Counted from the stretch's first letter, positions 21,043 through 31,713 are shown. The stretch is 64,000 bases of DNA from Streptomyces sp. NRRL F-6131 (GCA_000719695.1 JOHN01000009.1:94452-158451); one strand, 5' to 3'. Made by a program: numbers and translations. Notes: generated from the letters alone by a model not told the origin.

Positions 21043-22596
21043 CTACGACTCCTGCGTCTCCGGGGGCTCGTGCGGCTCCGCGGGCTCGTGACGGTCGATC
21101 TCCTCCTCCCGGACCAGCCAGAACGCGAGCACCGCGCCGACCAGGCTGACCAGTCCGCCGAGCAGCAGCACCAGGTTCAGGCCGTCGAGGAAGCCGGCCC
21201 GGGCGGCGGCCGACGCGGCCTCCCGGGCCGGCTCGGGCAGGGCGGCGAGGGCCTGCGGCAGGCTGCCGGAGGAGGCCGCCTCGATCAGTTCGCGCGGACG
21301 CGGCCCCTCGGCGATCGGCGTGCCCGCCGCCACCTCGCGGACCGTGCTGGAGCCGCGGCCGACGAAGACCGCACCCCAGACGGCGATGCCGACCGCGATG
21401 CCGACCTGGCGGAAGGTATCGTTGATGCCCGCCGCCATGCCGCTCTTCTCCTTGGGCACCACGCTCACCGCGACGTCCGCGATCACCGGGTTGATCAGGC
21501 CGACGCCCGCCCCGCCGACCAGGAACCCGGCCAGCAGTCCGGTCCAGGTGTCCTCGGGCCGGAGGCCCCCCATCAGCAGCAGGCCCGCGCCGACCGCCGC
21601 CAGGCCCACGCCGAGCAGCAACCGCGCCTGCACCCGCGACAGCAGGATCCCGGCCAGCGGCGCCACCAGGAAGCTCAGCAGGGTGATCGGCAGGTAGCGC
21701 ACACCCGCCGCGAACGGCGAGAGCCCGAGGTAGTTCTGCAGGTACAGCGTCAGGTAGAGGAAGAGCGCGAACAGCGAGCCGGACACCGCGAACGCGGCCA
21801 GCTGGACACCGGTGAACGCGTGCCGGCGGAACAGCCCGAGCGGCAGCATCGGCTCCGGGGCCCGGCGTTCGACCACCACGAAGGCGCCCAGCAGCACGAC
21901 CGCGCCCGCGAACAGCGAGACGATCAGCGCACTGCCCCACCCCTCGGCGTTGCCCCGCACCAGCGCGAGGACGAGCAGGAACAGGGCGCTGCTGAAGGTG
22001 ACCACCCCGGCCCAGTCGATCCGGGTGGCGTTCGGATCGCGGCTCTCGGCGAGCTTGAGGAAGGTGACGGCCAGGACCGCCACGCCGATCGGGAGGTTGA
22101 GGTAGAAGATCCACTCCCAGCCGAGCGAGTCGGTCAGCGCGCCGCCGACCAGCGGGCCGACGGCGACCGCCACCCCGATCGTCGCCCCGTAGATCCCCAT
22201 CGCGGTGCCGCGCTCGCGGCCGGGCGGGAACTCCTGCGCCACCAGGGCGAGCGAGACCGCGAACATCACCGCGCCGCCGACCCCCTGAACGGCGCGCGAC
22301 ACGTTGAGGAAGACCGGGCTCGGTGCCAGCGCGCAGAGCAACGAGGCCGCGGAGAAGATCACCAGTCCCGCGGCGAAGGCCCGGCGGCGCCCGAGCCGGT
22401 CGGCCAGCGAACCGGCCGTCAGGACCAGGGCGGCCAGCGAGAGGGCGTAGGCGTCGAACACCCACTGGAGGTCGGTGAAGCTCGCGTCGAGGTCCTCGCG
22501 GATCGACGGCAGGGCCACGTTGACCACGGTGATGTCGAGCAGCAGCATGAACGTCGCGACCGAGACGGCGACCAGCGTCCACCACTTGCGTTGCAC
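21043..22596 (-). CDS. DHA2-type MFS drug exporter (EmrB/QacA family)
   Basis: A 517-residue proton-driven exporter with about 14 hydrophobic segments. Family marks include the first helix with LLLDITVVNVALPSI, the loop GSLADRLGRRR between helices 2 and 3, and the antiporter motif GPLVGGALTDSLGWEWIFYLN in helix 5. GTG 22596 was chosen because AAGGAG lies 9 nt upstream and the first helix follows at once; the open frame further upstream is Arg/Gly-rich and lacks coding character. Substrate is unknown. It sits within 3 kb of the synthetase cluster, so product export is possible but unproven. Confidence 0.9.
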   Translation of the reverse strand: MQRKWWTLVAVSVATFMLLLDITVVNVALPSIREDLDASFTDLQWVFDAYALSLAALVLTAGSLADRLGRRRAFAAGLVIFSAASLLCALAPSPVFLNVSRAVQGVGGAVMFAVSLALVAQEFPPGRERGTAMGIYGATIGVAVAVGPLVGGALTDSLGWEWIFYLNLPIGVAVLAVTFLKLAESRDPNATRIDWAGVVTFSSALFLLVLALVRGNAEGWGSALIVSLFAGAVVLLGAFVVVERRAPEPMLPLGLFRRHAFTGVQLAAFAVSGSLFALFLYLTLYLQNYLGLSPFAAGVRYLPITLLSFLVAPLAGILLSRVQARLLLGVGLAAVGAGLLLMGGLRPEDTWTGLLAGFLVGGAGVGLINPVIADVAVSVVPKEKSGMAAGINDTFRQVGIAVGIAVWGAVFVGRGSSTVREVAAGTPIAEGPRPRELIEAASSGSLPQALAALPEPAREAASAAARAGFLDGLNLVLLLGGLVSLVGAVLAFWLVREEEIDRHEPAEPHEPPETQES

Positions 22597-22626
22597 GGCT
22601 GGGTGTCTCCTTCGGCGGCGTACGTC

Positions 22627-22669
22627 CGGTCGGCCGCCGTCCGGGACCCGGCGGCGACCCGGCCGACCG
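22627..22669. promoter_or_regulatory. Inverted repeat upstream of exporter gene
   Basis: CGGTCGGCCG (22627-22636) and CGGCCGACCG (22660-22669) are perfect 10-bp inverted arms with TACG just outside each, about 30-75 bp upstream of the exporter start. It could be an operator for a TetR-type regulator not present in this window. Confidence 0.35.
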
Positions 22670-22805
22670 TACGCAACGCCACCGCCCCGACCGGCGCCGA
22701 CACGGCCGAACGCGCCCGGGACGCCCTGTCCGGCGGATGGCCGGGGCCGCGCCCGGCCGGGTGGGCCCGACCCCCGGTCACTCCGCCCGGACGGCGCACC
22801 CGGTC

Positions 22806-23005
22806 TGCCGATCTCGCAACCGCGCACGGTGATCGGCGGTCAGCTGCCCGCCGCCCTGATCGGCTGCGCCACCCCGGCGGTCACCGACAGCACTGCCTGG
22901 AGCGCGGCGATCGCCGCCGGGCCGGCGCTGGGCGCGATGATGCTCCGCCACCTCTCGCACTCCCCGGCGGTCGCCAGCGCCGTCGTCGTGGTGGGGTCGA
23001 CGTGA
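22806..23005 (+). pseudogene. Remnant of an HPP-family membrane protein gene
   Basis: The frame reads ISQPRTVIGGQLPAALIG, then about 45 more residues to a TGA at 23003. This matches the conserved core of HPP-family integral membrane proteins (QPRxVIGGHxxxALxG). The signature HPPxGATA is decayed to HSPAVASA, and the usual first two helices and downstream helix are missing. There is no plausible start codon with a ribosome binding site. This is a decayed fragment, not a working gene. The call rests on pattern similarity recalled from the family. Confidence 0.6.
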
Positions 23006-23178
23006 CCACGGCGGGCGGTGTGACCCACCGGGGGTCCACCGATCGGACGACCCCGTCGTCCACCGACCGGCGCCGCCGCACGGGCCGGGCGGCCGATCCC
23101 GCTTCGGCGGCCGGGCGCGCAGAGTGGAAGGCGACCCCCGCCACCCACCCCGGCCGCCGCCCCGTGGAGGAGCCCGCG

Positions 23179-24357
23179 ATGACCGACCGCCCCCCGGCCG
23201 TCCTCGGCCGGGCCACGGCCCTGGCCGCGCTGGCCGCGCTCACCGCCGTCCTGCTCACCGGCTGCGACCGGTCCGAGCCGGCGCCCCCGGCGGCGATCGC
23301 ACCCACGTCCGCGCCCGCACCCACACCCACGGCCTCCGCCACGGCGCAGGTGCCGAACTCCCCCACCCTCCTCGTCACCGACTTCGGGGCGGACACCGTC
23401 ACCTTCGTCGACCCGGCCCGCACCGGCCGCGCCGCCGACCTCGGTTCGGTCCACGTCGGCACCGCCCCGTACGGACTCGCCGTCGCCCCCGACGGCACGG
23501 CCTGGGTGGCGACCGCCGAGGGCACCGCCGCCGTCGACACCCGGACCCGCACCCGCACCGCCCTGGTCCCCCACACGACCCGCACCGGCCCCGTCACCAC
23601 CGGCGAGTACCGCGGCGGCGGCATGGGCATCGCCCTCTCCCCGGACGGCAGCCGGGCGTACGTCGGCGTCAACGTGCCCGGAGGCAACGGCACCCTGGAG
23701 GTCGTCGACACCGCGACCCGCGCCGTCGTCCGGGTCGTCCCGGTCGGCCGCCGCCCCTTCGACGTCGACGTCTCGGCCGACGGGCGCCACGTCTTCGTCA
23801 CCGACCACGACTCCTTCGACGTCACCACGGTCGACACCACCACCTGGGCCACCCGCCGCATCGAGGTCGCGCCCTACGGCACCGAGGGCGGCCTCGGCTC
23901 CTGGCTCAAGCCCCACTACACCGCCGTCCGCCCCTCCGACGGCGCCCTGCTGCTGCCCTTCGAGGGCGAGCGCCTCGCCGTCGTCGACCCGTCGACCGGC
24001 CGCGTCACCGTCGAGCCGATGACCGCCGACACCCACCAGCACGGCGTCACCGTCGGGCCCGACGGCACCCTCTACGTCGTCGGCACCGGCCCGATCGACC
24101 CGGCCGCGGACGCCGGACCGTCCCTCACCGTCCGCGCTCCCGACGGCACCGAGCGGCTGGTCCCGCTCGACGGCCCGCACGAGACCGTCACCCTCTCCCC
24201 CGACGGCCGCACCGCCTACGTCTCCGGCGGCTTCACCCGCGAGGGCGCCTGGGACGGTCTCACCCTCGTCGACACCGCCACCGGCCGCACCACCCGCCTG
24301 CCCGTCGGCCACCACCCCCTCGCCGTCGCCGTCCTCCCGGACCGGCCGGCCGGGTAG
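23179..24357 (+). CDS. Beta-propeller (YVTN-type) lipoprotein
   Basis: A 392-residue exported lipoprotein. The N-terminus has a signal sequence ending LLTGC, a lipobox, followed by a Pro/Thr/Ala linker. The rest is a repeat protein with blades marked by LxVAPDGTAWVA, ALSPDGSRAYVGV, VSADGRHVFVTD, VGPDGTLYVV and LSPDGRTAYVS, as in YVTN/NHL-like beta-propellers. GGAGGAG (23167-23172) is 6 nt before ATG 23179. Such proteins usually bind ligands or partners at the cell surface; no catalytic residues are evident. Confidence 0.88.
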   Translation: MTDRPPAVLGRATALAALAALTAVLLTGCDRSEPAPPAAIAPTSAPAPTPTASATAQVPNSPTLLVTDFGADTVTFVDPARTGRAADLGSVHVGTAPYGLAVAPDGTAWVATAEGTAAVDTRTRTRTALVPHTTRTGPVTTGEYRGGGMGIALSPDGSRAYVGVNVPGGNGTLEVVDTATRAVVRVVPVGRRPFDVDVSADGRHVFVTDHDSFDVTTVDTTTWATRRIEVAPYGTEGGLGSWLKPHYTAVRPSDGALLLPFEGERLAVVDPSTGRVTVEPMTADTHQHGVTVGPDGTLYVVGTGPIDPAADAGPSLTVRAPDGTERLVPLDGPHETVTLSPDGRTAYVSGGFTREGAWDGLTLVDTATGRTTRLPVGHHPLAVAVLPDRPAG

Positions 24358-24440
24358 GGCGGTCCGGGCCGTGCGGAGCCTGGTCGGTGCGGAGCCGACG
24401 CGGTTCAGCCGGGCCGGGCGGCCTCCGGCCGGGCCGAAAG

Positions 24441-24456
24441 TGAGTACGCGTACTCA
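24441..24456. promoter_or_regulatory. Perfect 16-bp palindrome TGAGTACGCGTACTCA
   Basis: This perfect palindrome lies 35 bp before the small membrane protein gene at 24492, in an otherwise plain 134-bp gap. Its form fits a TetR-type dimer operator. The cognate regulator is not obvious in this window. Confidence 0.6.
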
Positions 24457-24491
24457 GGACGAGCGGGCGGACCGGTCGTCAGACTCGGCGA

Positions 24492-24875
24492 GTGATCAAC
24501 TCCTCTTCCTCGCCCCGGACCCCCGGCCCCCGCTCCCGTCCCCGCCGCCCGAGGCGGCCCGAGCGCACCAGCGGGTGCGCGGACGCCCTGCTCGGCCTGT
24601 TGCTGCTGATGGTCCTGGGCGCGTTCTTCCTCAGCGGGGCGTTCTCGGCCGCCATGGAGAGCTGGGCCCGGTCCTACGACGGGCAGCAGGGACAGGAGGC
24701 GATCCGGCGGATCCGCCAGGATCAGGCCAACGAGATCGGCTACCTGATGCTGGCCGCACTGGGTCTGGGCGCGGTGGCGCTCTGGGCGCGCCGACCGTGG
24801 ACCGCCGGACTGATGGTGTTCGGCACGTTCGCCTTCGTGGTGCTGCTCGGCGTGATCCGCCACGGCACCTCCTGA
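24492..24875 (+). CDS. Small integral membrane protein, unknown function
   Basis: A 127-residue protein from GTG 24492. After an Arg/Pro-rich cytoplasmic N-terminus come a hydrophobic helix (ALLGLLLLMVLGAFFLSGAF), a charged middle section with repeated Gln/Arg/Ile, and two further hydrophobic segments (GYLMLAALGLGAVALWA and LMVFGTFAFVVLLGVI). No family is recognised. There is no strong ribosome binding site, so the start is uncertain. The perfect palindrome just upstream suggests regulated expression. Confidence 0.65.
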   Translation: MINSSSSPRTPGPRSRPRRPRRPERTSGCADALLGLLLLMVLGAFFLSGAFSAAMESWARSYDGQQGQEAIRRIRQDQANEIGYLMLAALGLGAVALWARRPWTAGLMVFGTFAFVVLLGVIRHGTS

Positions 24876-24969
24876 CGCCCGCCGATCCCCCCCGGCGGGA
24901 GCGGTGCGTCCGGCGGCGGCAGCCCGGACACGGCCGGGCCGCCGTCCTCCGTCGCGGACCCGCGACGCC

Positions 24970-26238
24970 CTACCGCGAGCCGTGCAGCAGGACCGGGAGG
25001 GAGCGGTGACCGTTGGAGATCAGGGACTCGACGGGCGTCAGCTCGGTGCCCGGGGCGAGGGTGACGTCCGGGAAGCGCTCGAACAGCGCCCGCAGGGCGG
25101 TGGCGCCCTCCAGCCGGGCCAGCGGGGCGCCGAGGCAGAAGTGCGGGCCGTGGCCGAAGGCCAGGTGCTCCTTGACCGGGCGGGTGACGTCGAAGACGCC
25201 GCCGTCCTCGCCGTAGCGGACGGGGTGGCGGCCGGCGGCGGCGTACGAGGCCAGGATCGCCTCGCCCTTGGGGATGGTCAGCCCGCCGGGCAGCTCGATG
25301 TCCTCGACGGCGAAGCGCAGCGGGAGGTGGGCGACGGGAGCGTCCCGGCGCAGCGCCTCCTCGACCACGTCCCCCCAGCCGGCCTTGCCGGACCGGACCA
25401 GGGCGAGCTGTTCCGGGTGGGTGAGCAGTGCGGCGATGCCGTTGTCGATGAGGTTGACGGTGGTCTCGTAGCCGGCCGAGACGACCAGCAGGAGGGTGTC
25501 CCGCAGTTCCTCCTCGGTCAGCGCCGCGGGCGCCCCGGACGCCTCGGAGCCTTCCGCGCCGTCGGCACCGTCGGGGCCGTCGGCGCCCTCGGTGTCGCGG
25601 GCCGCGATCAGCAGCGAGGTCATGTCGTCGGCGGGCTCGCGCCGCTTGATGGCGATCAGCTCGTCCAGCATGGCGTAGAACGCCATCAGGTTGGCGATCG
25701 ACTCCTCGGCGGTGAGGGTGGTGGCGAAGACCCGGTCCACCTTGGTGCGGAAGTTGTCCTTCAGATGCTCCGGGAGACCGAGCAGCCGGGCGATGACCTG
25801 GATCGGCAGCCGGTAGGCCAGGTGCTCGCGCAGGTCGACGACGGTGCCGGGCGCCAGCGCGGCGAGGTCGTCCAACAGGGCCCCGGTCAGCTGTTCGACC
25901 TGCTCGGTCATGGCGTTGATCTGCCGGGCCGAGAACGCCGTGCCGACCAGTCGGCGCAGCCGCCGGTGGTCCGCGCCGTGGGCGGTGAACATGTTGCGGG
26001 CGCCCACCCAGACCGCCAGCGGCCAGGTGGGGACCACCTCGGCGAAGGCCGGCCAGTGCTGGAGCCCGTCCTTGGACACCCGGGGGTCCTTGAGCAGGTC
26101 CTCCAGCAGCTCCGGGTCGGCCACCGCCCAGGCCCGCACCCCCAGGATGTCGACGGGCGTCGCCGGCCCGCGCCGGAACAGCTCGGCGCTCTCGGCGTCG
26201 CGGTCGCGGCCGGTCGGGTCCAGCACGAGACGGTCCAC
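24970..26238 (-). CDS. Cytochrome P450 monooxygenase
   Basis: A 422-residue class I bacterial P450. It has the I-helix oxygen-activation motif AGYETT, the K-helix ExxR as EALRR, and the heme-thiolate loop FGHGPHFCLG with Cys as ligand. An acidic Gly/Asp/Ala insertion (about residues 215-235) lies before the I helix. GTG 26238 has GAAGGAG 6 nt upstream. No ferredoxin or reductase gene is adjacent. It stands between the synthetase cluster and the ABC-F gene, so it may be a tailoring oxidase, but orientation and distance leave this open. Confidence 0.93.
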   Translation of the reverse strand: MDRLVLDPTGRDRDAESAELFRRGPATPVDILGVRAWAVADPELLEDLLKDPRVSKDGLQHWPAFAEVVPTWPLAVWVGARNMFTAHGADHRRLRRLVGTAFSARQINAMTEQVEQLTGALLDDLAALAPGTVVDLREHLAYRLPIQVIARLLGLPEHLKDNFRTKVDRVFATTLTAEESIANLMAFYAMLDELIAIKRREPADDMTSLLIAARDTEGADGPDGADGAEGSEASGAPAALTEEELRDTLLLVVSAGYETTVNLIDNGIAALLTHPEQLALVRSGKAGWGDVVEEALRRDAPVAHLPLRFAVEDIELPGGLTIPKGEAILASYAAAGRHPVRYGEDGGVFDVTRPVKEHLAFGHGPHFCLGAPLARLEGATALRALFERFPDVTLAPGTELTPVESLISNGHRSLPVLLHGSR

Positions 26239-26479
26239 GGGGGCTCCTTCGGGTCGGGTCGGGTCGGGTCGGGTCGACCGGTTGGGTCGGGTCGACCGGT
26301 CGGGCAGGCCGGGCGACGGGGGCGCGGCGCCGGTTCCCGCGCGGGGCCCGGCACGGGGACGAGCATGCCGCCGCCCGACCGTCCGCGTCGAGAGGGCCTG
26401 TGCGCGACAGGGACGGTGACGGAGGATCAGCGCACGTGGCCGCCGACGGCCACGGCCGTGCGGGGCGCGGGAAAATCAG
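26239..26479. repeat. Gap with GGGTC tandem repeats upstream of the P450
   Basis: Five uninterrupted GGGTC units occupy 26251-26275, followed to about 26305 by two copies of GGGTCGACCGGT-type sequence, all in the 5' region of the minus-strand P450 gene. The rest of the gap, up to the promoter of the ABC-F unit, shows no gene. Confidence 0.6.
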
Positions 26480-26507
26480 TGGACGATCCAACCGGGACTG
26501 TTAGACT
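26480..26507 (+). promoter_or_regulatory. Candidate promoter of leader/ABC-F unit
   Basis: TGGACG (26480-26485), a 16-bp spacer and TAGACT (26502-26507) match four of six bases each of a sigma-70 promoter. Transcription would start near 26514, giving a leader of about 245 nt before the ABC-F start. Confidence 0.45.
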
Positions 26508-26591
26508 CGCAGGACCGTGGATCTTTCCTCGGACCTCGGCCGAGCACCTCACGGCTGAGCACTTCACGTCATTGCCTCAAGGAGACCGGAC

Positions 26592-26621
26592 ATGGTGGTG
26601 GACGACGACATCTCCGGGTGA
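26592..26621 (+). CDS. Candidate leader peptide MVVDDDISG
   Basis: A nine-codon open frame with a textbook AAGGAG (26579-26584) 7 nt before its ATG. Its last codons and stop lie inside the first arm of a perfect hairpin. It is upstream of an antibiotic-resistance-type ABC-F gene, where short translated leaders often sense ribosome-stalling drugs. Function is inferred from position and structure only. Confidence 0.55.
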   Translation: MVVDDDISG

Positions 26622-26757
26622 CCACCCGGAGCCGACAGGCCGCTCGCCGGTGCATCGAAGCACTGCTGCCGCGGCCCGGCTGTCGTCCCCTCCTCCCCTT
26701 TGTCCGACACCGGGACGGGTGTGTCCTTCCCCGCCCCGTCACTCCACGAGGTCACCC
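26612..26757 (+). promoter_or_regulatory. Candidate ribosome-mediated attenuator of ABC-F gene
   Basis: CTCCGGGTG (26612-26620) and CACCCGGAG (26623-26631) form a perfect 9-bp hairpin overlapping the leader stop codon. GGGTGACC (26616-26623), within it, is exactly complementary to GGTCACCC (26750-26757), which overlaps the ABC-F ribosome binding site. The two pairings exclude each other, the layout expected of a translational switch controlled by ribosome position on the leader. Confidence 0.5.
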
Positions 26758-26758
26758 C

Positions 26759-28396
<1,638 letters not shown>

Positions 28397-28485
28397 CCCG
28401 ACCGCCCCCTGACCCGACCTCGCCTGACCCGACCGCTGCTGCCCCGACCGTTCCTGTCCCGGGCGCCCCTCATCCGGGCGTCCCG

Positions 28486-28515
28486 GGGCGGGACGGCGCT
28501 GCCGCCGTCCCGCCC
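28486..28515 (+). terminator. Terminator hairpin after ABC-F gene
   Basis: GGGCGGGACGGC and GCCGTCCCGCCC form a perfect 12-bp stem with a 6-nt loop, 90 nt after the ABC-F stop. The stretch between stop and hairpin contains several copies of CTGACCCGACC. Confidence 0.65.
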
Positions 28516-28635
28516 GGGGCACCGCGCGCCCCGCTGTCGGGGGGACTACCGGCCGGTACCGGACGATCGGCGCGGCGGCCCGGGAACGCTGCTCCGGATC
28601 GGTGCACAGCCGTGCCGAAGACCCGGGAGCCGTTC

Positions 28636-30894
28636 ATGCCGCCGTCCGTTCCGCCGTCCACGCCGCCGTCCGACCGCCGCGGCCCGTCGGCCGCCGGGCC
28701 CCCGGCCAAGCGTGCGGCCCTGCGCCGGCTGGGCGAATGGTGCGCCCGCCACTCGGTGCTGGTCATCGTGCTCTGGATCGTGGCGCTGGCCGCCGTCCAG
28801 GCCTCGAACAAGACGGTCGGCGGTGAGTACTCGGACGACTTCTCGCTGCCCGGCTCCCAGGCGCAGCAGGGCCAGACCGTCCTCCAGGCGCACGTGCCGG
28901 CCGCCGCGGGCACCAGCTCCCAGGTGGTGCTGCACGACCCCCAGTCGCTGACCGGCTTCGCCCCGCAGATCTCGCAGGCCGTCACCTCGCTGACCCAGCT
29001 GCCGCACGTGCTGGGCGCGCAGGGCCCGCTGCCGCCCGCCGGGCAGCCCGCCCCGCCCGGTGGCCCGCTGTCCGCGGACGGCCTGACCGGGTACATCACC
29101 GTCCGTTTCGACACCAACCCCACGCTCCTCGACGAGGACTACCTGGACGGCGTGGACGCGGCGGTCGCCCCGCTGCGGGACGCCGGTGTGCAGGTCGAGT
29201 ACGGCGGACCGCTGGGCGAGCTGGCGCAGCCCGAGCCCGACGACCGCACCAGCGAGGCGATCGGCTTCGCGGTGGCGATCGTGGTGCTGCTGATCGGCTT
29301 CCGAAGTGCCGTCGCGGCCGGGCTGCCGCTGGTGACGGCACTGTTCGCGGCGGTGGTGGGCCTCGGTGTGCTGGGCCTGATCGCGGCGCTCTCCACCTTC
29401 GCCACCGTCGCGCCGACCCTGGCGACCATGATCGGCATCGGCGTCGGCATCGACTACGCGCTGTTCCTGCTCACCAGACACCGACAGAACCTGATGGACG
29501 GCGTGGATCCGGTGGCCTCCGCCGGGCAGGCGGTGGCCACCAGCGGCCGCGCGGTGCTGGTCTCCGGCTGCACCGTGATCATCGCGCTGTCCGGCCTGTC
29601 GGTCTCCGGCATCTCCTTCATGGCCAAGCTCGGGATCGCCGCCGCGGTGACCGTGGTCTCGGCAGTGCTCGGCGCGCTCACCCTGCTGCCCGCGCTGATG
29701 GGCCTGATCGGCCGCCGGATGGACCGGATCACCGTCGGCCGGCCGATCGCCGAGGCCGGTGGCGCCCCGGGCGACGAGGCCGCCGGTGTCTGGCACCGCT
29801 ACGCCCGGCAGGTCGAGGGGCGCCCCTGGTGGTACCTGGTCGCCGGCGTGGTGGCGCTGGGGATCCTGGCGATCCCGCTGTTCTCCATCCAGCTCGGCCA
29901 CATCGGGGACGGCGCGGACTCCACCGACTTCACCGACCGGCGCGCCTACGACCTGATGTCGGAGGCCTTCGGCCCCGGCTCCAACGGCCCGCTGACCCTC
30001 GTCGTCGACCAGAGCGCCGTCCCCGCCGAGAACCGGCCGACCGTCCAGGCCTCCGTCCAGCAGGCCCTCACCGGCCTGCCGGGCGCGGCGAGCGTGAGCC
30101 CGCTGCAGCTCAGCCCGGACGGCCTGGTGCTGTTCAACACCGTCGTCCCGACCACCTCGCCGCAGGAGCAGGCCACCACCGACCTGGTCGACCGGCTGTC
30201 GGACACCGTCCTGCCGGACTCCGTGACCGGCACCGGGGCGAAGACGTACGTGACCGGCAACACCGCCGCGCAGGTCGACTTCCTGGACATCGTGTCGAGC
30301 CGGCTGGTGCTGATCATCGCGGTGGTGGTCGGGCTCGCCTTCCTGATCATCCTCGCCGTCTTCCGCGGCCTGCTGGTCGCCGTCAAGGCCGCCGTGCTCA
30401 ACCTGCTCTCGATCGCCGCCTCGTACGGCGTCCTGGTGGCGGTCTTCCAGTGGGGCTGGGGCGGTCCGGCCCTCGGGGTGAACGGGACGGTGCCGATCGA
30501 GAGCTACGTGCCGATGATGATGTTCGCCATCGTCTTCGGCCTGAGCATGGACTACGAGATCTTCCTGCTCTCCCGGGTGCACGAGGCCTGGCTGCGCACC
30601 GGCCGCAGCCAGGACGCCGTCGCGCACGCCCTGGAGATCACCGCCCGGGTGATCAGCTGCGCCGCGCTGATCATGGTGAGCGTCTTCGCGGCGTTCATCG
30701 TCAGCGACAACATCGTGATCAAGATGATGGGCCTGGGCCTGGCCGTCAGCGTCCTGGTCGACGCCACCATCGTCCGCCTGCTGCTCGTCCCGGCCGTGAT
30801 GACCCTGCTCGGCGCGTCCGCCTGGTGGACCCCGCGCTTCCTCGACCGGATCCTCCCCCACATCGACGCCGAGGGCGAGGGCGAGAAGGCGTAG
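28636..30894 (+). CDS. MMPL-family (RND-type) transporter
   Basis: A 752-residue membrane protein of two similar halves: one helix, a large extracytoplasmic loop and a helix bundle, repeated. Motifs include GIGVGIDYALFLLTRHR in the first bundle and GLSMDYEIFLLSRVHEAW in the second, both typical of actinobacterial MMPL transporters, with Asp-Tyr pairs thought to carry protons. The N-terminus is Pro/Ser-rich and the C-terminus short. ATG 28636 has GGGAG 6 nt upstream; GTG 28612 in frame is an alternative. These proteins export lipids or hydrophobic metabolites; the substrate here is unknown. Confidence 0.92.
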   Translation: MPPSVPPSTPPSDRRGPSAAGPPAKRAALRRLGEWCARHSVLVIVLWIVALAAVQASNKTVGGEYSDDFSLPGSQAQQGQTVLQAHVPAAAGTSSQVVLHDPQSLTGFAPQISQAVTSLTQLPHVLGAQGPLPPAGQPAPPGGPLSADGLTGYITVRFDTNPTLLDEDYLDGVDAAVAPLRDAGVQVEYGGPLGELAQPEPDDRTSEAIGFAVAIVVLLIGFRSAVAAGLPLVTALFAAVVGLGVLGLIAALSTFATVAPTLATMIGIGVGIDYALFLLTRHRQNLMDGVDPVASAGQAVATSGRAVLVSGCTVIIALSGLSVSGISFMAKLGIAAAVTVVSAVLGALTLLPALMGLIGRRMDRITVGRPIAEAGGAPGDEAAGVWHRYARQVEGRPWWYLVAGVVALGILAIPLFSIQLGHIGDGADSTDFTDRRAYDLMSEAFGPGSNGPLTLVVDQSAVPAENRPTVQASVQQALTGLPGAASVSPLQLSPDGLVLFNTVVPTTSPQEQATTDLVDRLSDTVLPDSVTGTGAKTYVTGNTAAQVDFLDIVSSRLVLIIAVVVGLAFLIILAVFRGLLVAVKAAVLNLLSIAASYGVLVAVFQWGWGGPALGVNGTVPIESYVPMMMFAIVFGLSMDYEIFLLSRVHEAWLRTGRSQDAVAHALEITARVISCAALIMVSVFAAFIVSDNIVIKMMGLGLAVSVLVDATIVRLLLVPAVMTLLGASAWWTPRFLDRILPHIDAEGEGEKA

Positions 30895-30919
30895 CCGGTC
30901 GGCCGGCGACACCGCCCCC

Positions 30920-30951
30920 GGGCGCCCCTCCTTCACCAGGCCGGGGCGCCC
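30920..30951. terminator. Bidirectional terminator between convergent genes
   Basis: GGGCGCCCC (30920-30928) and GGGGCGCCC (30943-30951) form a perfect 9-bp stem with a 14-nt loop between the MMPL stop and the end of the minus-strand gene. Confidence 0.55.
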
Positions 30952-31427
30952 CGGCCGCATCCGCGGTCGTCCACCCCGCCGTCCGCACGTCGGCCCCCAC
31001 GCCCGTCGCCGCCCCGGTCGCCTCCCCGGCCGCCTCCGGATCCGTCGCTCCCGGCGTCCTCACCGTCGGCGCGGGTACGGGCGTGCGCGCCGAGCCCCAG
31101 CTCCCGTTCCAGTTCGTCGATGCGCACCCGCAGCTCGCCCGCCCGGGCGGCCGGGTCGCCGGCCCGGCGGGCGAGGACCGGGCCGAGCAGGGCGGACTTC
31201 AGGGCCAGCACGGGGACGGCCACCACCCAGCACACCCCGCAGAGCAGCGCGATCGCCTCCAGCTGGTGCCGCTCCCACCGTTCGAACTCGACCGCCGCCC
31301 CCTCCTCCCCCCGTCGGCACGCCACGCGCTGCAGGAAATGCGCCCGGCCGCGTTCGACCACCAGGCGCGCGGTCAGCGCCGCCCCGAGCCCGTATCCGCC
31401 GAACGTGCCCATCCACCACCACAGCAC
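30933..31427 (-). CDS. Small membrane protein with charged, Gly/Asp-rich tail
   Basis: A 164-residue protein from GTG 31427, with GGGAGG 9 nt upstream. It has a first hydrophobic segment (GTFGGYGLGAALTARLVV), a basic middle part, and a second segment (IALLCGVCWVVAVPVLALKSALL). A short coiled stretch follows (VRIDELERELGLG), then a disordered Gly/Asp/Arg tail of about 45 residues. No family is recognised. Confidence 0.7.
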   Translation of the reverse strand: MLWWWMGTFGGYGLGAALTARLVVERGRAHFLQRVACRRGEEGAAVEFERWERHQLEAIALLCGVCWVVAVPVLALKSALLGPVLARRAGDPAARAGELRVRIDELERELGLGAHARTRADGEDAGSDGSGGGRGGDRGGDGRGGRRADGGVDDRGCGRGAPAW

Positions 31428-31557
31428 CGTCGATCGCCTCCCGCTCCGGTCTCCCGCTGTCGCGACCCGGCCCCCGTCTGCCCCGGACCCACGCCCTGGA
31501 ACCGGCCCCGACGAACCGTTTGCCGACGCACCGTCGGGTCAGCGGCACGGGAGGCCC

Positions 31558-31608
31558 GTCGGACGTCGAACGTCGGACGTCCGACGTCGAGGTCGGACGT
31601 CGAGGTCG
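31558..31608. repeat. Imperfect repeats of CGGACGTCGA
   Basis: About five irregular copies of a 10-bp unit containing the palindrome GACGTC lie in the gap between the two minus-strand genes. No gene is apparent here; they could be a multi-site operator or simple expansion. Confidence 0.5.
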
Positions 31609-31658
31609 TGCCACGGAACGCTCCGCACCGGCCCGGAAGCTGCTCCGTGACCCCTGGT

Positions 31659-31690
31659 GGGGCGCCCGCGGCTCGTCCCGCGGGCGCCCC
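31659..31690 (-). terminator. Strong terminator hairpin
   Basis: A perfect 13-bp stem (31659-31671 with 31678-31690) and 6-nt loop, about 24 nt downstream of the stop of the acidic minus-strand gene. Confidence 0.7.
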
Positions 31691-31713
31691 GTCCCGGTGC
31701 GACGGCGCGGGGA

